A DNA stretch of 28,741 nucleotides from Spirochaetia bacterium (GTDB taxonomy: Bacteria; Spirochaetota; Spirochaetia; Treponematales; Treponemataceae). Each line of letters begins with the position of its first letter. The first letter of the stretch is position 1. Shown one piece after another: positions 14,279 through 21,100 of the stretch. The stretch spans positions 1 through 28,741 of the forward strand of contig CAAGGF010000049.1 in assembly GCA_900769325.1 (NCBI GenBank), in the 5' to 3' direction. The translations under genes and the position numbers were made by a program. The notes beneath the pieces were generated by a model. It was given only the letters and a program-made list of their open reading frames with translations. It was not told the origin of the DNA and searched no databases.

Positions 14279-14287
14279 TGATATAAT
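14279..14287 (+). promoter_or_regulatory. Extended -10 promoter of the Crp-family gene
   Basis: TGATATAAT contains a perfect TATAAT (14282-14287) with an extended TG. The -35 region (about 14259-14264) is poor, as is common with extended -10 promoters. The predicted 5' leader is about 65 bases and contains an 8-bp inverted repeat, AAATCAAC/GTTGATTT (14300-14307 with 14336-14343), just before the GGGAG ribosome site. Confidence 0.55.
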
Positions 14288-14358
14288 CTTTTCAGAGTGA
14301 AATCAACGAACTTTAAGTTTTATATAAACGAATTTGTTGATTTTATCCGGGAGTTGTT

Positions 14359-15600
14359 ATGCCAAAAGTCATAAGATATACAAAAGGTTCAATTCCGTAT
14401 TTTGAAGGAGATGCTGCCGATAAGGTTTTTATTCTTCAGAACGGGCTTGCAGTTTTAAAATCTACCGATACAGAAACAGGCACCGTTCAAATTGATCAGG
14501 TCAAGCCTGGAGAATTTTTTGGTGTAAAATCGGCTTTAGGTCATTTTCCAAGAGAAGAAACCGTTTCAATTTTAGATGACAGCGTAGTCGTTTCTCTTTC
14601 AATCCCGGAATTCGAAAAACTTTTCAGCGAAAACAAACAGCTTGTAATGAAAATGCTTCGCGTGTTTTCAAATCAGCTCCGTCAGATTCACAAAAAAACA
14701 GAAGCAATTTTAAATAAAATCCCGGAAGACCAGCAAAACGGAATGATTAATGTTGCAAAATCTTTCTACGAAGACGAATCTTACCGTTCATGCTGCGATG
14801 TCTGTAAAAAATTTTTAACCCGCTTTCCTTCTTCAGAATACGCTTCATCAGTTGCACAACTTTATAAGGAATCAAATTTACGACTTCAAAAAATCAAAAA
14901 GATGTCTAGCGGTTTTGAAGAACCTTTTCCTTGTGCACAAGAAGAAGAATTTAAACAGTTTGCCCTTCCGACTTTTGAGCGTTTTGCAAAAACTTACGAA
15001 GCAGGTGAAGTAATAATTTCAGAATTTGAACCAGGAGACACTTTCTATCTCATTCAAAAAGGAGAAGTTCAGCTTTTAAAATGCGTAAACGGTTCTTCAA
15101 AAAACATAGACATTTTAAAACCAGGCGAATTTTTTGGTGAAATGGCAATTCTTGATAATTCTCCGCGTTCGGCAACCTGTATGGCAAAAACTTCCGTAAA
15201 ATGTCTCGAATTCAGCAAAGAGAATTTTGAAATTCTTATAACAGGAAACTCGCAGCTTGCATTAGGACTATTAAAACTTTTCTGCAAAAGGATTTACGAT
15301 CAAAAAAGGCGGTTTAGAATTCTGTGCATGAAAGACCTTTATATTCGTCTTTGTGATGTATTTTTGCTTCTCGATGAAATGAATCCTCCTTTAAACCCAG
15401 TTGACCGAATGCGCAAATTTAATGTATCATTACAAGACATCGCTCATTGGGCAGGACTGTCGGTTGAAACTACGCGGGATGAATTAAACAAACTCGTCGA
15501 AAAAAGGCGTATTGAAATCCACGACAGTTATATTTTAGTTTTGAATATTGCTGAATTTAAGCGCGTTGTTGAATCGCGTTTTTGTTCAGTTAATAAATAA
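14359..15600 (+). CDS. Crp-family regulator with two cyclic-nucleotide domains
   Basis: The 413-residue product has an N-terminal cyclic-nucleotide-binding fold (about 5-115), a helical linker (about 130-175, FYEDESYRSCCDVCKKFLTRFP resembles a TPR repeat split here: FYEDESYRSC and KKFLTRFPSSEYA), a second cyclic-nucleotide domain (about 205-320) and a Crp-type winged helix (about 330-405, recognition region DIAHWAGLSVETTRDEL). The second domain keeps the phosphate-binding cassette GEFFGEMAILDNSPRSAT with Glu261 and Arg270. The first has GEFFGVKSALGHFPREE and lacks the matching Glu and Arg spacing, so it may not bind nucleotide. GGGAG precedes the ATG. The stop codon abuts tRNA-Thr with no gap. 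Effector and targets are unknown. Confidence 0.88.
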   Translation: MPKVIRYTKGSIPYFEGDAADKVFILQNGLAVLKSTDTETGTVQIDQVKPGEFFGVKSALGHFPREETVSILDDSVVVSLSIPEFEKLFSENKQLVMKMLRVFSNQLRQIHKKTEAILNKIPEDQQNGMINVAKSFYEDESYRSCCDVCKKFLTRFPSSEYASSVAQLYKESNLRLQKIKKMSSGFEEPFPCAQEEEFKQFALPTFERFAKTYEAGEVIISEFEPGDTFYLIQKGEVQLLKCVNGSSKNIDILKPGEFFGEMAILDNSPRSATCMAKTSVKCLEFSKENFEILITGNSQLALGLLKLFCKRIYDQKRRFRILCMKDLYIRLCDVFLLLDEMNPPLNPVDRMRKFNVSLQDIAHWAGLSVETTRDELNKLVEKRRIEIHDSYILVLNIAEFKRVVESRFCSVNK

Positions 15601-15673
15601 GCCGATTTAGCTCACCTGGTAGAGCAACGCATTCGTAACGCGTAGGTAGTTGGTTCAAGTCCGACAATCGGCT
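15601..15673 (+). tRNA. tRNA-Thr (anticodon CGT)
   Basis: A complete cloverleaf of 73 bases: acceptor GCCGATT/AATCGGC, D-arm GCTC/GAGC, anticodon loop TTCGTAA giving CGT (Thr, codon ACG), T-arm GTTGG/CCGAC with loop TTCAAGT. The discriminator is T and CCA is not encoded. The last anticodon-stem pair is A31 with C39, a mismatch where most tRNA-Thr have A-T. The 5' end directly follows the TAA stop of the Crp-family gene. Confidence 0.95.
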
Positions 15674-15674
15674 T

Positions 15675-15718
15675 AAAGTCCGTTTTCTGATTTTTTTTTC
15701 AGTGAACGGACTTTTTTA
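15675..15718 (+). terminator. Intrinsic terminator after tRNA-Thr
   Basis: AAAGTCCGTT (15675-15684) pairs perfectly with AACGGACTTT (15705-15714) around a T-rich 20-base loop, followed by a T-tract. It would end the Crp-family/tRNA transcript. Confidence 0.85.
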
Positions 15719-15793
15719 TTTTAAAACCGACTTTCTTTCTAAAAATTAAATTCCTTTTTTCTTAAAAGTTTAAAAATGCAATAAAACATTCTC

Positions 15794-15823
15794 TTGTCAA
15801 AAAAATTCAATTAGGTTTATAAT
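15794..15823 (+). promoter_or_regulatory. Rubrerythrin promoter
   Basis: TTGTCA (15794-15799), 18 bases, TATAAT (15818-15823). It predicts a start near 15830 and a leader of about 19 bases containing GGAGG. Confidence 0.75.
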
Positions 15824-15848
15824 AAAACAGTTTTGGAGGTTCAATACA

Positions 15849-16406
15849 ATGAATAAATACACAGGAACAGAAACAGAAAAAAATCTTAAAACAGCGTTCG
15901 CAGGAGAATCCCAGGCAAGAAACAAATACACATATTTTTCTGCCGTTGCAAAAAAAGAAGGTCAAAATGAAATTGCCGACATCTTTGCAAAAACTGCCGC
16001 AAACGAAGAACAGCATGCAAAACTCTGGCTCAATGAATTAGGCGGAATTTCAACTACACAAGACAACTTAAAAGATGCAGCAGACGGCGAGAACTATGAA
16101 TGGACAGACATGTACAAGGGCTTTGCAGAAACTGCCGAAAAAGAAGGCTTTACAGAACTTGCAAAAAAATTCAGAGCCGTTGCAGATGTTGAAAAACGCC
16201 ATGAAGAAAGATACCGTTCACTTCTAAAAAATGAAGATGCAAGAAAAAAACTTGAAAACAGTTCTGTAAAAATCTGGGAATGCTTAAAATGCGGACACAT
16301 CGTTGTAGGTCCTTCTGCACCTGAATACTGTTCAGTCTGCGATGAATACAACTGCTATTTTGAAATCCGCGAAGACAACTACGATTTAATCAGAACATGG
16401 GGCTAA
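15849..16406 (+). CDS. rbr: Rubrerythrin
   Basis: A non-haem di-iron peroxidase of 185 residues that reduces hydrogen peroxide in anaerobes. The four-helix domain carries the ligands Glu20, Glu53, His56, Glu94, Glu97, Glu115 and His118 in the usual spacing. The C-terminal rubredoxin domain has Cys145/Cys148 (CLKCGH) and Cys161/Cys164 (CSVCDEY). The start is set by GGAGG nine bases upstream and a consensus promoter before it. A strong terminator follows, so it is a single-gene transcript. It supports an anaerobic lifestyle. No convincing PerR box overlaps the promoter. Confidence 0.97.
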   Translation: MNKYTGTETEKNLKTAFAGESQARNKYTYFSAVAKKEGQNEIADIFAKTAANEEQHAKLWLNELGGISTTQDNLKDAADGENYEWTDMYKGFAETAEKEGFTELAKKFRAVADVEKRHEERYRSLLKNEDARKKLENSSVKIWECLKCGHIVVGPSAPEYCSVCDEYNCYFEIREDNYDLIRTWG

Positions 16407-16414
16407 TTCTTACG

Positions 16415-16455
16415 GCACTTTAAAATTTTTTCAGATTTTAAAGTGCTTTTTTTTT
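16415..16455 (+). terminator. Intrinsic terminator after rubrerythrin
   Basis: A perfect 12-bp stem, GCACTTTAAAAT (16415-16426) with ATTTTAAAGTGC (16435-16446), an 8-base loop and nine T's (16447-16455). Confidence 0.9.
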
Positions 16456-16474
16456 ACAAAATCAGAAAATAGAC

Positions 16475-16509
16475 AAAAAAAAGCCCGAACTTAAAGAGAA
16501 TTCAGGCTT
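16475..16509 (-). terminator. Intrinsic terminator after tRNA-Leu
   Basis: On the minus strand AAGCCTGAA (16509-16501) pairs with TTCGGGCTT (16489-16481) with one G-U pair, followed by a run of T's (16482-16475). Confidence 0.8.
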
Positions 16510-16594
16510 TGCCGGGAACCAGACTCGAACTGGCACGCCGTTTGACCAGCGAGGGATTTTAAGTCCCTTGTGTCTACCATTCCACCATCCCGGC
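16510..16594 (-). tRNA. tRNA-Leu (anticodon TAA)
   Basis: A class II tRNA of 85 bases with acceptor GCCGGGA/TCCCGGC, anticodon stem AGGGA/TCCCT around CTTAAAA giving TAA (Leu, codon TTA), a long variable arm as expected for Leu, and T-arm GCCAG/CTGGT with loop TTCGAGT. The discriminator is A; CCA is not encoded. The UUA-reading tRNA suits this AT-rich coding. Confidence 0.95.
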
Positions 16595-16609
16595 GGTATG
16601 AATCACTAT

Positions 16610-16638
16610 ATTATATTTTCACAATTTATTCAAGTAAA
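16610..16638 (-). promoter_or_regulatory. tRNA-Leu promoter
   Basis: On the minus strand TTTACT (16638-16633), 17 bases, perfect TATAAT (16615-16610). The predicted start is near 16603, leaving a 5' leader of about nine bases. It lies just past the thrH stop codon. Confidence 0.65.
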
Positions 16639-16669
16639 AAGTCAAACAAGTTTCAAAAATTCAAAAATT

Positions 16670-17275
16670 TTATTCAGAAACTGCACTTTTTATCGCTTCA
16701 AGAAGTTCGCTGTATTCTGTAAAAGACTTGTATTGCGGATAATCTTTTTTTATCTGTTCTGTTGTCCTAAAGAGAAAGCCTGTTTTTGAAGCTTCTATCA
16801 TAGCTAAATCATTAAATGAATCACCTGAAGCAATAGTTTCAAAACCGCAGGCTTGCAAAGAACGGACTGTTGTGAGTTTTGATTTTTCACAACGCATTTT
16901 ATAACCTGTAATCTCACCTGTCTGTGAAACTTCAAGAGTATTGCAGAAAATTGCAGGGTACCCGAGTTTTTTCATTAAAGGCATTGCAAACTGTTCAAAA
17001 GTATCGCTCAAAATTATAACTTGCATCTGTGATCTTAATTCATCCAAAAATTCTTTTGCTCCAGGAAGGGGTTCGATTTTTGAAATAGTATTCTGTATTT
17101 CTTTAAGCCCAAGATTGTGTTCTTTTAAAATATTAATACGGTATTTCATCAACTTGTCATAATCAGGCTCATCGCGAGTAGTCTTTTTTAATTCTGCAAT
17201 TCCAGTTTCTTCTGCAAATGCAATCCAGATTTCTGGAACTAAAACACCTTCTAAATCTAAACAGGTAATGTACAT
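16670..17275 (-). CDS. thrH: ThrH: phosphoserine phosphatase / phosphoserine:homoserine phosphotransferase
   Basis: A HAD-superfamily enzyme of 201 residues. The N-terminus YITCLDLEGVLVPEIWIAFA closely resembles Pseudomonas ThrH, which dephosphorylates phosphoserine and can pass the phosphate to homoserine. HAD motif I is Asp7-x-Glu9 (LDLEG, the ThrH variant of DxD), motif II is ILSDTF and motif IV is GDSFNDLAM. The ATG at 17275 is chosen because GAGGA lies five bases upstream; an in-frame TTG at 17287 overlaps that site. It has its own promoter and is followed by the tRNA-Leu gene on the same strand. Confidence 0.92.
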   Translation of the reverse strand: MYITCLDLEGVLVPEIWIAFAEETGIAELKKTTRDEPDYDKLMKYRINILKEHNLGLKEIQNTISKIEPLPGAKEFLDELRSQMQVIILSDTFEQFAMPLMKKLGYPAIFCNTLEVSQTGEITGYKMRCEKSKLTTVRSLQACGFETIASGDSFNDLAMIEASKTGFLFRTTEQIKKDYPQYKSFTEYSELLEAIKSAVSE

Positions 17276-17331
17276 AAAATTCCTCAAACAAATAATTTTT
17301 TAAATTTAAAAATAATTTTCAAATTTTCTCT

Positions 17332-17360
17332 ATTTTACAATAAATAATAATTTACTTCAA
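17332..17360 (-). promoter_or_regulatory. thrH promoter
   Basis: On the minus strand TTGAAG (17360-17355), 17 bases, TAAAAT (17337-17332), predicting a start near 17325 and a 50-base leader that ends in the GAGGA ribosome site. Confidence 0.55.
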
Positions 17361-17380
17361 TGAAAAGAAGAATTAGGTAT

Positions 17381-17851
17381 TGTATATAAAAATATACATG
17401 TATAAAATTTAAGACAGATAATTCATTTTAATACTGATTTTTTCATTTTAAAAACAATTGCAGGAGCTTTTTCTTTAGAAAATATATGGTATTATTTCTT
17501 AAAATTTATGGTATTTTTAATGCAAATTATATACCATAGAAGAATTTTAAATCATTAGTGTATAAAAAATCATACATTTATTTTTAAATTTTTAAGCAAA
17601 TTTTAATGAATTAAGACTTTTTTCAGAAAAATTTCAAAATTCTTATGGAAACGGATAATAAATTTTCAAAAAGTCAAAAAAAATTATTTTACCTCTCCAT
17701 TTTTATTTCATTTTAAAACCACTATATAAAGTGTATTTTTGAAGAAAATTCTGAAACAAACACTAGATACACAATATTTTAAAATTTTTTCAATGCACTG
17801 AACAGCATGAAAATTAAAATACCACTTTATATCTTAATTTTTTTATATTTT
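17381..17851. other. Long AT-rich intergenic region between thrH and the sigma-54-type promoter
   Basis: I see no credible gene here on either strand. It contains a perfect AT palindrome TGTATAT/ATATACA (17381-17387 with 17392-17398), the TATGGTATT cluster listed separately, and two ACCACT-N-TATA motifs at 17719 and 17821. It is probably the regulatory region for the promoter at 17852. Confidence 0.5.
17485..17538. repeat. Cluster of TATGGTATT motifs
   Basis: TATGGTATT occurs at 17485-17493 and 17507-17515, 22 bases apart (about two helical turns). An inverted near-copy is at 17530-17538 (TATACCATA), and a perfect inverted copy is at 17882-17890, next to the predicted sigma-54 start site. 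The spacing suggests binding sites for a DNA-binding protein; which one is unknown. Confidence 0.4.
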
Positions 17852-17868
17852 TGGCACAAATATTGCAT
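17852..17868 (+). promoter_or_regulatory. Sigma-54 (RpoN) type -24/-12 promoter
   Basis: TTGGCACAAATATTGCA matches the RpoN consensus TGGCAC-N5-TTGCA, with GG at 17853-17854 and GC at 17865-17866 separated by exactly ten bases. The predicted start is near 17878. Activation would need an enhancer-binding protein, consistent with the repeat motifs upstream. Confidence 0.75.
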
Positions 17869-17877
17869 ATAAAATAA

Positions 17878-18088
17878 TATCAATACCATAAAAGTTTTAT
17901 TTTTTTTAGCTGATTTCTTGTATTCATATACGATAAACGCTGGCATTGGAGGGGCTTGCAAGAGAGAGCTTTTGTCTATAAGAGAAAGAAACTTTTAACT
18001 TTTAAAGTATCTTTCTTCTTATAGACAGGAGAAGTGTTTATCACTATTATAGAAACTGTAGAATTTATTTCTACAGTTTCTTTTTTTT
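17878..18088 (+). ncRNA. Candidate structured RNA of about 210 bases (small RNA or attenuator leader)
   Basis: The segment runs from the predicted sigma-54 start to an intrinsic terminator. Predicted hairpins in order: TTGTAT/ATACGA (17918-17933), CAAGAG/CTTTTG (17959-17974), a long stem TGTCTATAAGAGAAAG with CTTTCTTCTTATAGACA (17973-18026, one bulge) and the terminator stem. The stretch 17938-17968 (GCTGGCATTGGAGGGGCTTG) is clearly richer in G than its surroundings. Only short ORFs are present. It does not match tmRNA, SRP RNA, RNase P RNA or a riboswitch I know. AAAGAAACT in the long stem could also pair with AGTTTCTTT of the terminator arm, so control of the downstream gene by attenuation is possible. 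Confidence 0.5.
18051..18088 (+). terminator. Strong intrinsic terminator just before the deacetylase gene
   Basis: A perfect 13-bp stem, AGAAACTGTAGAA (18051-18063) with TTCTACAGTTTCT (18069-18081), a 5-base loop and a run of T's to 18088. It lies 17 bases before the ATG at 18106, so transcripts starting upstream should mostly end here unless the hairpin is prevented from forming. Confidence 0.85.
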
Positions 18089-18105
18089 CTATAGTTTACG
18101 GCAAA

Positions 18106-19314
18106 ATGACAAAATCTAATCAACAAAAAAATACAAAATCGTCTTCAAAAACACAAAAAAAACGCACTTCTGCAAAAAAAAGAGTTTCAAATTCAAGGCG
18201 TAAAAATAAATCCAGAACAAAATCAATTCCGCTTGATAAAGCACTCGTATTCTGCCTCAGTATAATTGCATGCTGCACTCTAATATATTTTTTCTCTGAT
18301 TACATTAAATTAAAAAAAATAGTCATTTCCGCAGAAAAATCATCTATAGAAAAACAGGAAAAATCACCTCAAACTGCAGCAAAAGAAACTGAAAAAAAAC
18401 AACAGACTTCAAAAAAAACAGAAAAACAAGTTTCAAACATAAAAAACGATTTTGAAAAAAAATCTGCCTCACAAAACAGTCAAAGCATACAAAAAGAAAC
18501 AAAAAAGCCTGTAGTTCAAAAAAAAGAAGAAAATCCTGAAAAAATTGAAAAAAAAGTTTCTGCAAAACAGAAAAAAAATGAAATTCCGCCTGAAAAAAAA
18601 TCCGACATTCCCCAGATTCCTGCTGCAAAAAATAATGCTCATCTTGCTGTAGTTTTTGATGATGGCGGACAAAATTTAGTTCAGCTTGAAAAATGCCTTT
18701 CTCTTCCTTTTCCAGTAACAGTTGCAGTTCTTCCAAAACTTGCACACTCAAAAGAGGCTGCAGATATGGTCAGAAAATCTAAAAACGAAGTAATTCTTCA
18801 CCAGCCGATGCAGGCAGTTAATCTTTCTGTAAATCCAGGACCGGGAGCAATCACGCCATCTATGGATGAAGAAGAAATCCGCAAAATTCTTTTTGAAAAT
18901 ATAAATGAAATTGCTCCAGTTTCAGGAATGAACAATCACGAAGGTTCTCTTATAACGGCCAATGCAGAAAAAATCTGTTATGTACTGAAATTTGCTTCAG
19001 ATTGTGGTATATTTTTTCTTGATTCACGGACTAATACAGACACTAAAGTTCCTTATGTTGCAAAAGAACTCGGCTTAGGATATTTTGAAAGAAATGTTTT
19101 TTTAGACAATACTAAAAACAGAACTGATATAATTTCAGAAATTCTGAAAGGCGTAAATATCGCAAATAAAAAAGGAAGTGCTGTCATGATAGGTCATGTA
19201 TGGTCAAGTGAAGTTCTTCCTGATATTTTTAAAGAAATGTATCCGCTTTTAAAAGAAAAAGGATATGTTTTTACGACTGTGTCTAATTCAGGCGGAATAA
19301 TTACACAGTTTTAA
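18106..19314 (+). CDS. Membrane-anchored divergent polysaccharide deacetylase (DUF610-like)
   Basis: A 402-residue protein with a Lys/Arg-rich cytoplasmic N-terminus (1-44), one transmembrane helix (about 45-65), a long Lys/Glu/Gln-rich linker (66-175) and a C-terminal divergent polysaccharide deacetylase domain (about 179-402). Domain landmarks are LAVVFDDGGQ, VTVAVLP, ILHQPM, MNNHEGS, FFLDSRTNTD, FLDNTKN and IGHVWSSEVL. It should act outside the cytoplasmic membrane, on peptidoglycan or another glycan; the substrate is inferred. An in-frame GTG at 18034 would translate the terminator hairpin into an odd hydrophobic peptide, so the ATG at 18106 is preferred even though it lacks a Shine-Dalgarno. 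TATAGT at 18090-18095 may be a promoter after the terminator. Confidence 0.85.
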   Translation: MTKSNQQKNTKSSSKTQKKRTSAKKRVSNSRRKNKSRTKSIPLDKALVFCLSIIACCTLIYFFSDYIKLKKIVISAEKSSIEKQEKSPQTAAKETEKKQQTSKKTEKQVSNIKNDFEKKSASQNSQSIQKETKKPVVQKKEENPEKIEKKVSAKQKKNEIPPEKKSDIPQIPAAKNNAHLAVVFDDGGQNLVQLEKCLSLPFPVTVAVLPKLAHSKEAADMVRKSKNEVILHQPMQAVNLSVNPGPGAITPSMDEEEIRKILFENINEIAPVSGMNNHEGSLITANAEKICYVLKFASDCGIFFLDSRTNTDTKVPYVAKELGLGYFERNVFLDNTKNRTDIISEILKGVNIANKKGSAVMIGHVWSSEVLPDIFKEMYPLLKEKGYVFTTVSNSGGIITQF

Positions 19315-19346
19315 AATTAATGCCTTAAACTTACTCGGAGGTAAAA

Positions 19347-20369
19347 ATGCGTGTTTTGGGAATAGAATCTTCCTGTGATGAAACAGCTTGTGCAATAGTT
19401 GAAGACGGAAGAAAAATTTTAAGCAATGTTGTTGCAACTCAAATTCCGTTTCACCAGATTTATAAAGGTGTCGTACCGGAAATTGCAAGCAGAAAACATG
19501 CTGAATGGATTTTACCGGTAGTCAAAGAAGCACTGAGCGAAGCATCCCTTTCTCTCGATGAAATAGATGCCGTTGCAGCAACAAACAGACCTGGTCTTAT
19601 GGGCTCTTTAATGGTCGGTCTCACATTCGGAAAAACGCTTGCATGGTCAATCGAAAAACCTTTTATCGCAGTAAATCATATACTTGCACACCTTTATGCT
19701 TCACACCTTGAAAATGACATTCCTTATCCGTATTTGGGGCTTTTAGTTTCTGGCGGTCATTCAATAATCTGCAAAGTAAACAATTTTGATGACATTGAAG
19801 TTCTGGGAACAACTGTTGATGATTCTGTGGGAGAAGCGTTTGACAAAGTGGCAAAATTTTACGACCTCGGCTATCCTGGAGGAGTTGTAATCGACAGGCT
19901 TTCAAAAAACGGAAATCCTAATGCACTCACTTTTCCAGTCCCAAAGCTAAACGGGGAAAATCACCGCTACGACATGAGTTTTTCAGGACTAAAAACCGCC
20001 GTAATTCATCAAAGGGATTTATTCTGGAACGAAGGCTATGAACACTCAATAGAAAATATGTGTGCATCTTTTCAGGAAACAGCGTGCAAGACTTTGACTT
20101 CACGACTTTTTAAAGCTGTAAAAGACACCGGATTAAAAACAATCGTTGCTGGAGGCGGAGTTGCAGCAAATTCAAGGCTTCGGGAAATGCTTTCAAAACG
20201 AACTGATTTAAAATGTATTTTTCCGCCGTTAAAACTCTGCGGAGACAACGGAGCGATGATTGCAGGTCTTGCTTGGCACTTTTTATCACGAGGAGACCGT
20301 TCGCCTTTAAACACAACATGCTGTGCAAGAATTCCGCAATTTAAACGAGGCCTTAAATTTCAGCAATAA
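19347..20369 (+). CDS. tsaD: tRNA N6-adenosine threonylcarbamoyltransferase TsaD
   Basis: The catalytic subunit that transfers threonylcarbamoyl to A37 of ANN-decoding tRNAs. The 340 residues match the family. Landmarks are the ASKHA nucleotide-fold start MRVLGIESSCDETACAIV, the motif PEIASRKHAEWI, iron ligands His111 and His115 (VNHILAHLYASH), GLLVSGGHS, and Asp300 (CGDNGAMIA). GGAGG five bases before the ATG sets the start. It lies 32 bases after the deacetylase gene and 11 before the methyltransferase gene, so these form an operon. Confidence 0.97.
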   Translation: MRVLGIESSCDETACAIVEDGRKILSNVVATQIPFHQIYKGVVPEIASRKHAEWILPVVKEALSEASLSLDEIDAVAATNRPGLMGSLMVGLTFGKTLAWSIEKPFIAVNHILAHLYASHLENDIPYPYLGLLVSGGHSIICKVNNFDDIEVLGTTVDDSVGEAFDKVAKFYDLGYPGGVVIDRLSKNGNPNALTFPVPKLNGENHRYDMSFSGLKTAVIHQRDLFWNEGYEHSIENMCASFQETACKTLTSRLFKAVKDTGLKTIVAGGGVAANSRLREMLSKRTDLKCIFPPLKLCGDNGAMIAGLAWHFLSRGDRSPLNTTCCARIPQFKRGLKFQQ

Positions 20370-20380
20370 AAAGGATTTTT

Positions 20381-21085
20381 ATGGAAACTGCTCTTTATCT
20401 TATTCCCGTAACTTTAGGCGAAACTGAATACTCAAAAGTTCTTCCGGATTACAATTTTAAAGTCATTTCACAGATAAAACACTTCATCGTTGAAAATATC
20501 CGTTCTGCACGAAGATTTTTATGCAAAATAGAAGGCGTAAATCTCGATGATGCAGAATTTTTTGAACTTAACGAACACACAGACATAAAATCAATTTCAA
20601 ATTACCTCGACCCGCTCAAAAACGGCTTTCCTATGGGAATTATAAGCGAAGCAGGATGCCCTGGAATTGCAGACCCGGGAGCATTAATTGTTGAAATGGC
20701 TCACAATAAAAACATTCCTGTAATTCCGCTTACAGGGCCTTCATCAATTTTTTTAAGTCTTATGGCAAGCGGCTTTAACGGACAGAGTTTCTGTTTCAAC
20801 GGCTATCTTCCTGCAAAAAACAACGAACGATTTTCAAAACTAAAAAAAATAGAACAGAAAATTTACAAAGAAAACCAGACGCAGATTTTCATTGAAGCGC
20901 CGTACAGAAATCTTTCAATGCTGGAGACAATTTTATCGGCGCTTCAAAACCAGACAAAACTCTGCATCGCTTCTGGAATTACAACAGACAAAGAATTTAT
21001 CAAGACAAAAACTGTTTCAGAATGGAAGAAATCAAAAATTCCTGATATAAATAAAATTCCGACGATTTTTTTACTTTACAAATAA
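20381..21085 (+). CDS. Tetrapyrrole-methylase-family SAM methyltransferase (short RsmI-like)
   Basis: The 234-residue product belongs to the TP_methylase fold. SEAGCPGIADPGALIVEMA and VIPLTGPSSIFLSLMASG match the corresponding RsmI segments (SDAGTP...DPG and PLPGPCA), and IEAPYRNLSMLETI matches the RsmI motif near YE.THR. RsmI, which methylates C1402 of 16S rRNA, is about 285 residues; this protein has a different N-terminus (no VATPIGN motif) and no C-terminal extension, so the target is uncertain. AAAGGA precedes the ATG. Its stop codon overlaps the Shine-Dalgarno (TAAGGAAA) of the next gene. Confidence 0.8.
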   Translation: METALYLIPVTLGETEYSKVLPDYNFKVISQIKHFIVENIRSARRFLCKIEGVNLDDAEFFELNEHTDIKSISNYLDPLKNGFPMGIISEAGCPGIADPGALIVEMAHNKNIPVIPLTGPSSIFLSLMASGFNGQSFCFNGYLPAKNNERFSKLKKIEQKIYKENQTQIFIEAPYRNLSMLETILSALQNQTKLCIASGITTDKEFIKTKTVSEWKKSKIPDINKIPTIFLLYK

Positions 21086-21100
21086 GGAAATTCAAATTTT

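Noticed and set aside
15794..15848. PerR operator at the rubrerythrin promoter
   Set aside because: TTATAATAAAA matches only half of the expected palindrome and coincides with the -10 hexamer.
17878..18088. tmRNA, SRP RNA or RNase P RNA
   Set aside because: There is no tRNA-like 3' end, no SRP core GGAAGCAGCC-like segment and no RNase P signature.
18034..18105. GTG start extending the deacetylase by 24 codons
   Set aside because: The extension is encoded by the terminator hairpin and its T-tract, AGGAG is only two bases from the GTG, and the added residues are not family-like.
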